DNA from: Rosettibacter sp037481715
GTDB lineage: Bacteria > Bacteroidota > Ignavibacteria > Ignavibacteriales > Melioribacteraceae
DNA: 64,000 bases
Reading direction: 5' to 3'
Assembly: GCA_037481715.1 (NCBI GenBank)
Contig: JBBFLD010000004.1
Location: forward strand, 124,001 to 188,000
The position numbers and the translations under genes were made by a program. The stretch's first letter is position 1. Each line of letters opens with the position of its first letter. The notes below the pieces were generated by a model that ran no database searches, was not told the DNA's origin, and saw nothing but the letters and a program-made list of their open reading frames with translations. Below are positions 49,761 to 59,534 of the stretch, in pieces.

Positions 49761-52421
49761 ATGACAAAATCAATTTTCTCAAAAGTTTCTTCTTCAACAT
49801 TTACGAAAGAAGCAAAAGCACCTCATGCTTTATCAGAGCAAGAAAAATTATTAATTGATATTTGTCGTTCCTCAGTTCAGGATGTAATTACAAAATTAAA
49901 AACTTCTGTTAAAGGTTTAAGCAGCGAAGAAGCAGAACGAAGATTAGATGAATACGGCAAAAATGAACTTGCTCATACAAAAACATTAAGTTTTTGGGGA
50001 GACATTTTTAATCGAATCAAAAGTCCACTTGTAATTCAGCTTTTAATAATTGCAATAGTATCCGGAATAATAGGAGAAATCAAATCTACATTCATTGTAA
50101 GCTGCATGGTGCTTTTAAGTGTTGGATTATCTTATGTTCTCGATAGAAGATCAAATAAAGCTGTTGAAGCTTTGGGAAAAAGAGTTCAAACTCATGCAAT
50201 TGCACTAAGAGATGGAAAAGAAATTGAAATTCCAATTTCAGAAATTGTGCCGGGTGATGTAGTTCTCCTTCAAGCTGGATCAATAATACCTGCTGATTTA
50301 AGATTAATTAGTGCAAAAGATTTTTTTGTAAGCCAATCCGTTTTAACTGGCGAATCGATGCCAGTTGAGAAAAAAGCAGAACTTCAACAAAATCAAACTA
50401 ATTATGTTTTTGAACTTGAAAATGCTTGCTTCCAGGGAAGCAATGTTATAAGCGGAAGCGCTCGAGGTGTAGTAGTTAATACAGGAACAAAAACTTATTT
50501 TGGTTCTATATCTGAACGATTAACAGAAACACGGCCTCAGACAAGTTTTGATAAAGGAGTAAAATCTTTTACTTACTTGATGATTCGATTTATGGTAGTA
50601 ATGGTTTTTGTCGTGTTTATGATTGTAGGAATTACAAAAGGAAATTGGCTCGAAGCACTTTTATTTGGACTTTCAATTGCAGTTGGTCTTACACCTGAAA
50701 TGCTTCCTATGATAGTTACTGTTAATTTAGCTAAAGGTGCTTTAACAATGTCTAAAAAGAAAGTTATTGTTAAACATCTTAGCTCAATTCAAAATTTTGG
50801 TGCAATCGATATTCTTTGCACAGATAAAACCGGAACATTGACACAGGACAAAGTAGTTTTAGAAAAACATGTTGATATTACCGGTAAAGAAAGTCATGAT
50901 GTATTGCTGTATGCCTATCTAAATAGTTTTTATCAAACTGGTTTAAGAAATTTAATTGACCGCGCAATAATTTCTCATATCGATTTGAATGTTGAAGCAA
51001 AATGTCAATTAGTCGACGAACTTCCATTTGATTTTCAAAGAAGAAGAATGTCTGTTGTTGTAGAATATGAAGGCGACCATGTTTTGATTTGTAAAGGAGC
51101 AGTTGAAGAAATTTTTGCTGTAAGTAATCGCTATCAAGTTGATGATGAAATCTATCCACTTATTCCAATGATACAAAATGACCTTTATGAAGAAGTTGAG
51201 GATTTGAACAATGACGGATATCGAGTTTTAGCAATTGCATATAAAGAATTTCCAAAAGAGAAAAAGACATTTACAGTTGCCGATGAAAGTGACATGATTC
51301 TTCTTGGTTATATTGCCTTTTTTGATCCACCAAAAGAATCTGCTGCAGAAGCTATTGCTGCTTTGCACAATAATGGTGTTGAAGTAAAAATTCTTACAGG
51401 CGACAATGCCTTAGTAACTAAAAAAGTTTGTAATGATGTGGGTCTTAAAATAACAAAAATTGTAACTGGTGACGAAATTGACAGAATGACTCCTGAACAA
51501 TTTAGAAAAACTATTGAAGAAGCAAATGTTTTCGCTAAACTCTCCCCTTCACAAAAAGAAAAAGTTATTTATGAATTAAGAGAAGCTGGACATGTTGTTG
51601 GTTACATGGGAGATGGAATTAATGATGCCCAATCACTCCGCGCTGCAGATGTTGGTATCTCGGTCGATAGTGCAGCCGATGTTGCCAAGGAATCAGCAGA
51701 TATTGTTCTTCTCGAAAAAAGTTTAATGGTGCTTGAAGAAGGAATAATTGAAGGCAGAAAAGTATTTGCAAATATTATCAAATATATTCGAATGGGAGCG
51801 AGCTCTAATTTTGGAAATATGTTCAGCGTCTTAGGGGCAAGTTATTTGTTCCCATTTTTGCCAATGAAACCAGTTCAGATATTAACCAATAATCTTCTTT
51901 ATGATTTTTCTCAAACTGGAATTCCAACAGATAATGTTGATAAAGAATTAATCGAAAAACCATTAAAATGGAACATCGATAATATAAAGAGATTTATGAT
52001 TTTTATTGGTCCGATTAGTTCCATTTTTGATTATATAACTTTTGGAGTTATGTGGTTCTTCTTTCATGCAAAGAATTATCTCAATCCAGAAATAGCAGCT
52101 CATCAAAAAAGTTATTTAGAAAGTCTATTCCAAACAGGATGGTTTGTAGAATCATTGTTAACTCAAACTTTGATTGTACATATCATTCGAACAAAAAGAA
52201 TTCCATTCTTTGGAAGCATGGCATCTCTTCCAATGACACTAACAACATTATTAATAATGTCAATTGGTGCTTGGCTTCCTTATTCTCCATTTTCTGAAAC
52301 TCTTGGGTTTGTTCCTCTTCCAGTTACTTACTGGTTTTGGATTATTGGTATTTTAATTTCATACGGGATATTAACACATTTTATTAAAACATGGTTCTTT
52401 AAAAAATTTGGAGATAATTAA
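49761..52421 (+). CDS. mgtA: Mg2+-importing P-type ATPase MgtA/MgtB
   Basis: An 886-residue P3B-type ATPase. It has a cation-ATPase N-domain (DVITKLKTSVKGLSSEEAERRL), the actuator TGE in VLTGESMPVEKK, the phosphorylation site DKTGTLTQ, the hinge MGDGINDAQSLRAADVGISV and about ten membrane helices with NLLYDFSQTGIPTDNVD in TM6, as in MgtA. It imports Mg2+. The unusually long leader with a candidate regulatory peptide and hairpin fits Mg2+-responsive control. The EIIA-like gene follows by two bases. Confidence 0.93.
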   Translation: MTKSIFSKVSSSTFTKEAKAPHALSEQEKLLIDICRSSVQDVITKLKTSVKGLSSEEAERRLDEYGKNELAHTKTLSFWGDIFNRIKSPLVIQLLIIAIVSGIIGEIKSTFIVSCMVLLSVGLSYVLDRRSNKAVEALGKRVQTHAIALRDGKEIEIPISEIVPGDVVLLQAGSIIPADLRLISAKDFFVSQSVLTGESMPVEKKAELQQNQTNYVFELENACFQGSNVISGSARGVVVNTGTKTYFGSISERLTETRPQTSFDKGVKSFTYLMIRFMVVMVFVVFMIVGITKGNWLEALLFGLSIAVGLTPEMLPMIVTVNLAKGALTMSKKKVIVKHLSSIQNFGAIDILCTDKTGTLTQDKVVLEKHVDITGKESHDVLLYAYLNSFYQTGLRNLIDRAIISHIDLNVEAKCQLVDELPFDFQRRRMSVVVEYEGDHVLICKGAVEEIFAVSNRYQVDDEIYPLIPMIQNDLYEEVEDLNNDGYRVLAIAYKEFPKEKKTFTVADESDMILLGYIAFFDPPKESAAEAIAALHNNGVEVKILTGDNALVTKKVCNDVGLKITKIVTGDEIDRMTPEQFRKTIEEANVFAKLSPSQKEKVIYELREAGHVVGYMGDGINDAQSLRAADVGISVDSAADVAKESADIVLLEKSLMVLEEGIIEGRKVFANIIKYIRMGASSNFGNMFSVLGASYLFPFLPMKPVQILTNNLLYDFSQTGIPTDNVDKELIEKPLKWNIDNIKRFMIFIGPISSIFDYITFGVMWFFFHAKNYLNPEIAAHQKSYLESLFQTGWFVESLLTQTLIVHIIRTKRIPFFGSMASLPMTLTTLLIMSIGAWLPYSPFSETLGFVPLPVTYWFWIIGILISYGILTHFIKTWFFKKFGDN

Positions 52422-52423
52422 AA

Positions 52424-53203
52424 ATGGATACACTACTTGATGCACTTCAAGAAGGAAGATTAATTGAACTTCCAGATAATGATAAAAATCATGCATTACA
52501 ATTTTTAGCTCATATTTTGGAAGCAATTCCATCCGTCCCAAATAATACGGATGTGGCTGGATTAGTATTAAAAAGAGAAGAAAGTTTTAATACTGCTTTA
52601 GGCAAAGGTTTTGCTGTTCCACATGCACGCGTTCCATTTGAAGGCGATTTGTTATGTGCTGTTGGATGGAGTCCGAATGGAATAAATTATGGAGCCTCTG
52701 ATAATAATCCTGTTCATATTGTAATAATGTATCTTGTTCCAAGTAATCAAAGAAATCAATACCTAAAAGAAGTCTCCAATATTGCCAAAGCATTAATGGA
52801 ATTGCATGATGAGAATAAATTAAAATCATTCAACGACTTAAACTCTGTAAGAAATTATTTGCTCGATATGATTAGCACTGCAAAGGATGTTGTCGGTCCA
52901 GAAGCACGAGCGAGAATGATTCAGCTTGAAGTAAGAGAAAGTATAGCAAAGTTGCCCGCTCAAGGTTTAGAAAATTTAATAATTGAACCACTGATGATTA
53001 TAATTGATGGGAGAGGGAATCACATAGCTTTAACTCAAAACAAAGAGCTTTTAGACATACTTGATAAGGCTTCTAATGTTTCAGAATTATTATCAACAAA
53101 CGGCGCTTTTGAAATATCGAACTGGCGAATATTAAAAAGAAGTTATACAAATTATTTAGGCGGAAGAATAAATTACGATTGTGTGGCTATCAAAGTGAAA
53201 TAA
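52424..53203 (+). CDS. PTS EIIA (PtsN-like) domain protein linked to the Mg2+ ATPase
   Basis: A 259-residue cytoplasmic protein. Residues 1-150 form a mannitol/fructose-type EIIA domain with the phosphorylatable His in GFAVPHARVPFEG and the VPSNQRNQYLKEVSNIAKAL region. The remaining 110 residues (from about VGPEARARMIQLEVRES) are a separate domain that I do not recognise. No sugar EIIBC is nearby, so it is regulatory. The tight linkage to mgtA suggests control of Mg2+ uptake by PTS-type phosphorylation or direct binding. Confidence 0.82.
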   Translation: MDTLLDALQEGRLIELPDNDKNHALQFLAHILEAIPSVPNNTDVAGLVLKREESFNTALGKGFAVPHARVPFEGDLLCAVGWSPNGINYGASDNNPVHIVIMYLVPSNQRNQYLKEVSNIAKALMELHDENKLKSFNDLNSVRNYLLDMISTAKDVVGPEARARMIQLEVRESIAKLPAQGLENLIIEPLMIIIDGRGNHIALTQNKELLDILDKASNVSELLSTNGAFEISNWRILKRSYTNYLGGRINYDCVAIKVK

Positions 53204-53530
53204 AATTTAATTAAAAGTTTATTGTTTTATTAACTGCACATTCAAAAAATATAAATCTAACTTTTAATAGAATTTTTCTACCGTATGTATAGAAAATTGA
53301 ATTTAGTTTTAGTAAGTACGCCACTAAGAACTTTGGTCAAAAATTTTTATGCTTAAACATACTATTATCATTTCCCTCAAATAATTTTTTAACTTTATAA
53401 CTATAACTCTATTCAGGTATAAGCCTACCTTTCATTAAAAATTTCTGAGATTTATGCTAGGAAGCTCATTTGCAGTATTTAGAAGTGTAGTAAAACTCTA
53501 TAATTATGATGAATGATGTTATTTAAAAAA
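53204..53530. other. Intergenic stretch with no gene seen
   Basis: AT-rich, about 330 bases between convergent genes. No open frame with a ribosome-binding site, no repeat of families A or B and no tRNA was recognised. Confidence 0.65.
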
Positions 53531-53558
53531 GATTCCATCCCAAAACTGGGATGGAATC
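53531..53558 (-). terminator. Terminator of the peroxiredoxin gene
   Basis: A perfect 12-bp hairpin (GATTCCATCCCA and TGGGATGGAATC, 4-base loop), followed on the minus strand by TTTTTT. It lies nine bases beyond the peroxiredoxin stop codon. Confidence 0.88.
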
Positions 53559-53566
53559 AAAATTAA

Positions 53567-54217
53567 TTATAATGATTTGTAAGTAAACCACCAATCGTAA
53601 CCTTCAGCAACTTTCTTTCTTTTTTCTGCTTCAACTACATCTTTTGGCGGTGGTATTATTACTTTGTCCTGTATCAATTCATTATTGGGCCAATTTTCAG
53701 GCATTGCAACTTTGTTAATGTCAGAAATTTGCAAAGCTCGTAATGCACGCAATACTTCATCAATTTGTCTTCCAACCTCTTGTGGATAATAAATCATCAA
53801 TCTTATTATTCCTTTTGGATCAATTATGAATACTGCACGAACAGTATTTGTACCTTTTCCAGGATGAACCATTCCAAGAGCACTTGCAACTTTCCCCATG
53901 TCATCAGCTATAATCGGGAAAGGAATTTCAACACCAATTTTTTCTTTAATCCATTCAACCCATTTGATATGAGAAAAAACCTGATCGATTGAAAGTCCAA
54001 TTAATTCTGCATTAAGCTCTTTGAACTTATCATTTCTTTTGGCAAATGCCACAAATTCTGTAGTACACACTGGAGTAAAATCTGCAGGATGACTGAATAA
54101 TACAATCCACTTGCCTGAATAATCCTCCGGAATCTTTTTCATTCCATGTGTAGTTTGAACTTCAAGGCTTGGCATCTTTTCGCCGAGAAGTGGAATTCCT
54201 CCCTTTACTTCTTCCAT
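53567..54217 (-). CDS. Peroxiredoxin, 1-Cys Prx6 type
   Basis: A 216-residue peroxidase with the peroxidatic Cys51 in FSHPADFTPVCTTEF and a C-terminal domain ending in YDWWFTYKSL, as in Prx6 enzymes. No second cysteine was seen, so it would be a true 1-Cys form that needs an outside thiol. It removes peroxides in the cytoplasm. Dps lies about 150 bases away in the same orientation, making a small oxidative-stress group. Confidence 0.92.
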   Translation of the reverse strand: MEEVKGGIPLLGEKMPSLEVQTTHGMKKIPEDYSGKWIVLFSHPADFTPVCTTEFVAFAKRNDKFKELNAELIGLSIDQVFSHIKWVEWIKEKIGVEIPFPIIADDMGKVASALGMVHPGKGTNTVRAVFIIDPKGIIRLMIYYPQEVGRQIDEVLRALRALQISDINKVAMPENWPNNELIQDKVIIPPPKDVVEAEKRKKVAEGYDWWFTYKSL

Positions 54218-54369
54218 ATCAAACCTCCAATTAATTTTTAATAATTACTTTTTTGCTAATTGTGTTTGTCTTTCAGAAATGAATGAAGAGAAAACTCTTG
54301 ATACAATTAAATTAAAAAATTTATAAATACTTTGAAGAAACAATTTTCTTCCATAACTGCAATCACAAA

Positions 54370-54852
54370 TCATTGATTTGCCTCCTCTAAAATTGATCTT
54401 AATAACCACACATGCTTTTCATATCTTTCAGCAACACTGTATAATTTTCCTGCTGTTACTTCATCACCATATTCAGATTGAATTTCTTCTCCAGTTTCTC
54501 TTATTCTTTCGGCAAGTGATTCATAATCATCAGCAATTTTTTTAACCATTTCAAATTGATTAGGATATGTTCCTTCAGCTTCTTCTTTCAATTCAGATAA
54601 TTTTAAAAATTCACTCATTGTTCCAGGTGCATATAAACCATAGGCACGAATTCTTTCTGCAGTTTCATCAATATCATCAGCAAGTTCATTATATAAATCT
54701 TCAAATTTTTGATGAAGTGTTAAAAATAAACTTCCTTTTACATTCCAATGATAATTTCTTGCTTTTGTGTAAAGAACAAATTGGTCTGCTAAAATTGGTT
54801 TAAGCATTTCCCCTATTTTCGTTTTTGATACGCTGCTTAATATTGTTTTCAT
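54370..54852 (-). CDS. dps: Dps/ferritin-like DNA-protection protein
   Basis: A 160-residue Dps. The ferroxidase-site signature is seen in KARNYHWNVKGSLFLTLHQK and FEDLYNELADDIDETAERI. It stores iron and shields DNA under oxidative stress as a 12-mer. The start is the ATG at 54852 behind AAGGAGGATGT; extending upstream would translate the leader. It is divergent from a GAF-type sigma-54 activator, with a dyad between them. Confidence 0.92.
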   Translation of the reverse strand: MKTILSSVSKTKIGEMLKPILADQFVLYTKARNYHWNVKGSLFLTLHQKFEDLYNELADDIDETAERIRAYGLYAPGTMSEFLKLSELKEEAEGTYPNQFEMVKKIADDYESLAERIRETGEEIQSEYGDEVTAGKLYSVAERYEKHVWLLRSILEEANQ

Positions 54853-54957
54853 ACATCCTCCTTGATTGTTTCCTTTTATATCCCAAGCTTCATACCAAAA
54901 ATTTTCCTTAAAAAATGGCTCAAAAAACAAACTTTTATTGGTGATTTTACAATTAAA

Positions 54958-54992
54958 ACGATATTTCGTAATATTGAATCACTAAATATCGT
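54958..54992. promoter_or_regulatory. Inverted repeat between dps and the GAF activator
   Basis: ACGATATTT and AAATATCGT, perfect 9-bp arms 17 bases apart, lie in the 163-base divergent region. The size and symmetry suggest an operator for the activator or another stress regulator. Confidence 0.45.
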
Positions 54993-55015
54993 GAATAACT
55001 AAATTTCGGTGGGAT

Positions 55016-56512
55016 ATGAATGAACAAAATTTATTGCAATCAGATTTGATTTATTTGACTCCTCAAAGAACAATGGAAATTGTGCTTGATACTATAAGCG
55101 AAATAATACCTTATGAACTTGCTGTAATTTTAAGCAAAGAATCGAACAACACTTTGAAAGTGAGATATTTACGCGGACCTCTTGTAAATGATGAACTAAA
55201 AAATTTTGAAATATCACTTTATAACAGACCCGAACTGCTTGAGGTATTAAATGCTGGACAGGTAAAGCTTGTAGAGGAAACAAAAAATCCAGAGCATAAA
55301 GATACCTATGCTGGAGTTGTCAATTTACCAATCGGGCATTCATGCATGCTTGCACCATTAAAAATTAATGGTGAATCTCTTGGACTTATGACACTTGACC
55401 ACAGTCAATGTGATATGTTTACACCACAAAGAGTTAATATTGCAAATTCTCTTTCAAAATTAATTGCACTTGCACTTGCTCAAACAATTGTAAATGATTC
55501 TTTAATGAACGAAAGAGAAACATTAATTTATGAACGCAATTCTTTAATCAATGATATAAATTCTGTCTTTGAGGGACTTGTAGGAAATTCTCCCAAATGG
55601 ATACAGGTAATTGAAAAAATAAAATTAGTTGCACCAACAGAATCTCATGTAATGATTCTCGGAGAAACAGGAACCGGAAAAGAACAAGTAGCAAAAGCAA
55701 TTCATGCTTTATCGAAAAGAGCTAACAAACCCTTCATAACATTAAACTGCTCTGCACTTAATTACAATCTTGCAGAAAGTGAATTGTTTGGACATGAGAA
55801 AGGAGCTTTTACAGGAGCTGTTTCTTCAAGAAGAGGAAGATTTGAATTAGCTGATGGTGGAATTCTATTTCTTGATGAAATCGGCGACCTCCCGCTCGAT
55901 ATTCAACCAAAATTATTAAGAGCAATTCAGGAAGGAACATTTGAAAGACTCGGCGGAGAAAAAACTATTCATGCAGATGTAAGAATTATTTGTGCAACAA
56001 ATGTAGATTTAGAACAAAAAGTTAAAGAAGGAAAATTTAGAGAAGATTTATTCTATCGATTAAATGTATTCCCAATTTACCTTCCTCCGCTGAGAGAAAG
56101 AAAAGATGACATTTATCTTCTTGCAAATTATTTCTTAGAAAAACTCTCAAAAAAATTCAGTAATAAAAAATTTCTGCTGACAGATGAATCAATCAAAATT
56201 CTGAAAGAAAATTACTGGGCTGGCAATGTAAGAGAACTTCAAAACACTCTTGAAAGAGCCGCCATTTTAAGTACAGATGGAATTATAAAACCTTCTCACT
56301 TAATTTTTGAAAAACATTTTATAAGCAAAGATGCCATACTTGACGAAGCAACAATTGGTTCTTTTGAAGACGAAACAAGAAAGATAATCAAGAAAGCTCT
56401 TGATATTTGCAATGGTAAAATTTATGGCAAAGATGGCGCTGCTGCATTGCTGAAGCTAAAACCAACTACTCTTCAAAGCAAAATGAAAAAATTAAATATT
56501 ACATATAAATGA
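55016..56512 (+). CDS. GAF-domain sigma-54 activator (NorR/FhlA-like layout)
   Basis: A 498-residue protein: GAF domain (about 15-165), AAA+ domain with GETGTGKE and GAFTGA (about 220-390), Walker B ILFLDEIGD and a C-terminal Fis-type helix (DGAAALLKLKPTTLQSKMKK). It has no receiver domain, so a small molecule or redox signal through the GAF domain probably controls it. NorR (nitric oxide) and FhlA (formate) share this layout, but the ligand here is unknown. It is divergent from dps. Confidence 0.9.
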   Translation: MNEQNLLQSDLIYLTPQRTMEIVLDTISEIIPYELAVILSKESNNTLKVRYLRGPLVNDELKNFEISLYNRPELLEVLNAGQVKLVEETKNPEHKDTYAGVVNLPIGHSCMLAPLKINGESLGLMTLDHSQCDMFTPQRVNIANSLSKLIALALAQTIVNDSLMNERETLIYERNSLINDINSVFEGLVGNSPKWIQVIEKIKLVAPTESHVMILGETGTGKEQVAKAIHALSKRANKPFITLNCSALNYNLAESELFGHEKGAFTGAVSSRRGRFELADGGILFLDEIGDLPLDIQPKLLRAIQEGTFERLGGEKTIHADVRIICATNVDLEQKVKEGKFREDLFYRLNVFPIYLPPLRERKDDIYLLANYFLEKLSKKFSNKKFLLTDESIKILKENYWAGNVRELQNTLERAAILSTDGIIKPSHLIFEKHFISKDAILDEATIGSFEDETRKIIKKALDICNGKIYGKDGAAALLKLKPTTLQSKMKKLNITYK

Positions 56513-56664
56513 TTGAGAATGATTCAACAGAACACAGGTTTCTCAGATTTACATGATTTATTCAGTTAAATTTCAGCTGAACTGAAAAGACCATGTGACT
56601 AATTAAGCTATTTTTTCATGAGTAAAATTTAGAGTATTTTTGATTTGGAATTTATAAGTTATTC

Positions 56665-57114
56665 ATGGAATCAGATATAAAATATTTAGAACGCTGCTTA
56701 GAACTTGCACTCAAAGGAAAAAATAAAGTAGAACCAAATCCTCTGGTCGGTGCTGTAATTGTTAAAGATGACAAAGTTTTATCTGAAGGCTGGCATGAAT
56801 ATTTTGGAGGACCTCATGCAGAAGCTAATGCAATTAATAATGCTAAAGAAAATCTTGAAGGAAGCACACTTTACTGCAACCTTGAACCATGCAGTCATAC
56901 AGATAAAAAAACTCCGCCATGTGTTCCTTTGATAATTAAAAATAAAATATCAAGAGTTGTAATTTGCACACTTGACCCAAATCCAAAAGTAAATGGAAAT
57001 GGTGTTAAGCAGCTTCGTGATGCGGGAATTGTTGTAGATGTTGGTTTACTTGGAAACGAAGCCAAAGAATTAAACAAGATATATTTCGAACAATTTGCTA
57101 AATCAAATGTTTAG
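56665..57114 (+). CDS. ribD: Riboflavin pathway deaminase domain (RibD without reductase)
   Basis: A 149-residue diaminohydroxyphosphoribosylaminopyrimidine deaminase with zinc-binding GGPHAEANAI (HAE) and LEPCSHTDKKTPPC. The usual bacterial RibD is about 360 residues with a C-terminal reductase; here the protein stops after the deaminase, so the reductase must come from elsewhere. The stop overlaps the riboflavin synthase start (57107) by eight bases. Confidence 0.92.
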   Translation: MESDIKYLERCLELALKGKNKVEPNPLVGAVIVKDDKVLSEGWHEYFGGPHAEANAINNAKENLEGSTLYCNLEPCSHTDKKTPPCVPLIIKNKISRVVICTLDPNPKVNGNGVKQLRDAGIVVDVGLLGNEAKELNKIYFEQFAKSNV

Positions 57115-57748
57115 TGGAATAATTGAAGAAATAGGACAAATTCAAAAAATTGATTCTGTAAACGGCGGAATAAAATTGACAATATCTGCTGATAAAATTT
57201 TAGAAGATATAAAAATAGGTGATTCTGTTTCTGTTGATGGAATTTGTTTGACTATAACTTCATTCAACAAAAATAATTTTACAGTTGATGCGGTTGGAGA
57301 AACTCTTAAGAAAACCACTTTATCAAAAATTAAAAATAAATCTTATGTTAATCTTGAAAGAGCTATTAGATTTAATGAAAGAATTGGAGGACATTTAATT
57401 CAGGGACATGTAAATTCTATTGCAAAAATAACTCAACTAAAAAAGCTTGGTGAAAATTATTTGCTGCAAATTGAACTGCCTTCAGATTTAATGAAGTATG
57501 TAATCAAAGAAGGTTCAATAGCTGTTGATGGTATAAGTCTTACTGTAGCTGAAATTCATGATAACAAAATAAATATTTCAATTATTCCACACACTTGGCA
57601 GAATACTACTCTTCAATACAAAACAGAAAATGATTTTGTAAATATTGAAGTTGATTTTACTGCAAAGTATATAGAAAATTTTATTAAAAATTTTTTATCA
57701 CAAAAAAATGAGATTACGGAAGAGATGTTAAAAAAATTAGGTTATTGA
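57107..57748 (+). CDS. ribE: Riboflavin synthase, alpha subunit
   Basis: A 213-residue riboflavin synthase of two similar lumazine-binding repeats (MFSGIIEEIGQI at the start; IGGHLIQGHVNSIAKI at the second). It turns two lumazines into riboflavin. The start MFSGII is the family's usual N-terminus and is preferred over the ATG four codons upstream. Translation is coupled to ribD by overlap. Confidence 0.95.
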   Translation: MFSGIIEEIGQIQKIDSVNGGIKLTISADKILEDIKIGDSVSVDGICLTITSFNKNNFTVDAVGETLKKTTLSKIKNKSYVNLERAIRFNERIGGHLIQGHVNSIAKITQLKKLGENYLLQIELPSDLMKYVIKEGSIAVDGISLTVAEIHDNKINISIIPHTWQNTTLQYKTENDFVNIEVDFTAKYIENFIKNFLSQKNEITEEMLKKLGY

Positions 57749-57750
57749 AA

Positions 57751-58992
57751 ATGGAAGAATTCAGGAACTTTGAAACAATTAAAAATGCAATCAAAAAATT
57801 CCGCAATGGTGAAATGATTATTGTTGTTGATGATGAAGACCGCGAGAATGAAGGCGATTTAATTATGGCAGCAGAATTTGTTACTCCAGAAGCTGTAAAT
57901 TTCATAACTAAAGAAGCACGCGGTATTCTTTGTGTTGCAATCACTCCAGAAAGAGCTCAGGAATTAGAACTCCAGATGATGGTTAAAGAAAACACCTCAA
58001 TTCATCAAACACCATTTACAGTTTCAATTGATTACATTCATGGAACAACAACAGGGACCTCAGCTTTTGACAGAGCTAAAACAATTAAAGCAATCACCGA
58101 TAAAAATGTTAAGCCGGAAGATTTTGCAAAGCCAGGTCATATCTTCCCACTTGTTGCAAAAAAAGGCGGAGTTCTAAAAAGAGCAGGTCATACCGAAGCT
58201 GCAGTTGATTTGGCAAAACTTGCTGGATTGTATCCAGCTGGCGTTTTATGCGAAATACTTGACAGCGATGGTTCTATGTGTCGAGGTGAAAATTTACAAA
58301 AGTTCGCCCACAATCATAATTTGAGTATAATTTCTATTGCAGACTTAATAGAATACAGAAGAAGAAAAGAAAAATTAGTTCGTAAAATTGTGGAAGTTAA
58401 TCTACCATCAAAATATGGGGACTTCAAACTGCATTTATATGAAAACATCTTAGATTCAAGTGAAAATGCTATTGCACTTGTCAAAGGCAAGATTGATGAT
58501 GGCGAACCAGTTCTTGTAAGAGTTCATTCTGAATGTTTGACTGGAGATGTTTTTGGTTCATTAAGATGTGATTGTGGAGAACAATTAGCTACAGCACTTC
58601 AAATGATTGAAAGAGAAGGAAGAGGTGTTCTGCTTTACATGCGTCAGGAAGGAAGAGGAATTGGACTTGTAAATAAATTAATTGCATATTCAATTCAAGA
58701 AAAAGGAAAAGATACAGTAGAAGCAAACGAAGCACTCGGTTTCAAAGCTGATTTGAGAGATTATGGAATTGGTGCTCAAATATTGAAAGACCTTGGAATT
58801 TCTAAAATTCGTTTATTGACAAATAATCCAAAGAAAATTGTTGGCTTAAAAGGCTATGATCTTGAAATTGTTGAACGCGTTCCAATTGAAATTCCGGCAA
58901 ATGAAAAAAACAGAAATTATCTTAAAACAAAAAAAGAAAAACTTGGACATTTATTTAACGAACAAACATTAAAAAGTATTTTACCAGAATAA
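57751..58992 (+). CDS. ribBA: Bifunctional RibBA (DHBP synthase / GTP cyclohydrolase II)
   Basis: A 413-residue fusion. The N-terminal DHBP synthase has DDEDRENEGDL and GHIFPL (1-205); the C-terminal GTP cyclohydrolase II has SECLTGDVFGSLRCDCGEQL and the MRQEGRGIGL active-site loop. It feeds both branches of riboflavin synthesis. The start is taken as ATG 57751; a TTG at 57745 overlaps the ribE stop. Confidence 0.95.
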   Translation: MEEFRNFETIKNAIKKFRNGEMIIVVDDEDRENEGDLIMAAEFVTPEAVNFITKEARGILCVAITPERAQELELQMMVKENTSIHQTPFTVSIDYIHGTTTGTSAFDRAKTIKAITDKNVKPEDFAKPGHIFPLVAKKGGVLKRAGHTEAAVDLAKLAGLYPAGVLCEILDSDGSMCRGENLQKFAHNHNLSIISIADLIEYRRRKEKLVRKIVEVNLPSKYGDFKLHLYENILDSSENAIALVKGKIDDGEPVLVRVHSECLTGDVFGSLRCDCGEQLATALQMIEREGRGVLLYMRQEGRGIGLVNKLIAYSIQEKGKDTVEANEALGFKADLRDYGIGAQILKDLGISKIRLLTNNPKKIVGLKGYDLEIVERVPIEIPANEKNRNYLKTKKEKLGHLFNEQTLKSILPE

Positions 58993-59003
58993 ATGGAGGA
59001 ACA

Positions 59004-59468
59004 ATGGCTGAAATAATTCAGGGTTATCTTAATGCCAAAGGGAAAAAGTTTGCAATTGTAGTATCCCGATTTAATGAACTAATTTCAAATCAGTTATTAA
59101 ATGGAGCTAACGACTGTTTGTTAAGACATGGTGCAGATGAAAAAGATATTAAAGTTTACTGGGTTCCTGGTTCATTTGAAATTCCATTGACTGCAAAAAA
59201 AATTGCAATGACAAAAAAATTTGATGCAGTAATTTGTCTTGGTGCAGTAATTCGCGGAGCTACGCCACACTTTGAATACATTGCAGCCGAGGTTTCGAAA
59301 GGAATTGCAAATGTTGGATTGGAAACAGGAATTCCAATTGTATTTGGAATTATTACATCTGATTCAATGGAACAAGCACTTGAAAGAGCAGGGGTAAAAG
59401 CTGGAAATAAAGGCTGGGATGCAGCTCTTACCGCAATTGAAATGAGCGACTTGATGAGTAAAATTTAA
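59004..59468 (+). CDS. ribH: 6,7-dimethyl-8-ribityllumazine synthase
   Basis: A 154-residue lumazine synthase with the SRFNELIS substrate loop, PGSFEIPL, the CLGAVIRGATPHFEY active-site segment with its His, and FGIITSDSMEQALERAG. It is last in the rib operon, with a GGAGGA site before its ATG. No FMN riboswitch was seen ahead of this operon. Confidence 0.96.
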   Translation: MAEIIQGYLNAKGKKFAIVVSRFNELISNQLLNGANDCLLRHGADEKDIKVYWVPGSFEIPLTAKKIAMTKKFDAVICLGAVIRGATPHFEYIAAEVSKGIANVGLETGIPIVFGIITSDSMEQALERAGVKAGNKGWDAALTAIEMSDLMSKI

Positions 59469-59502
59469 GATAGATTAATTCACATCATAATTTTATTGGC
59501 AG

Positions 59503-59534
59503 CTAAAACCACCAGCCATATTTGGTGGTTTTAG
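59503..59534. terminator. Bidirectional terminator between ribH and the acyl-CoA synthetase gene
   Basis: CTAAAACCACCA and TGGTGGTTTTAG form a perfect 12-bp hairpin with an 8-base loop and T-runs on both sides. It lies between convergent genes and overlaps the synthetase stop codon. Confidence 0.85.

Noticed and set aside
56513..56664. FMN riboswitch expected ahead of the riboflavin operon
   Set aside because: The region has none of the AGGG/GCCG aptamer blocks; only an AT-rich leader is seen.
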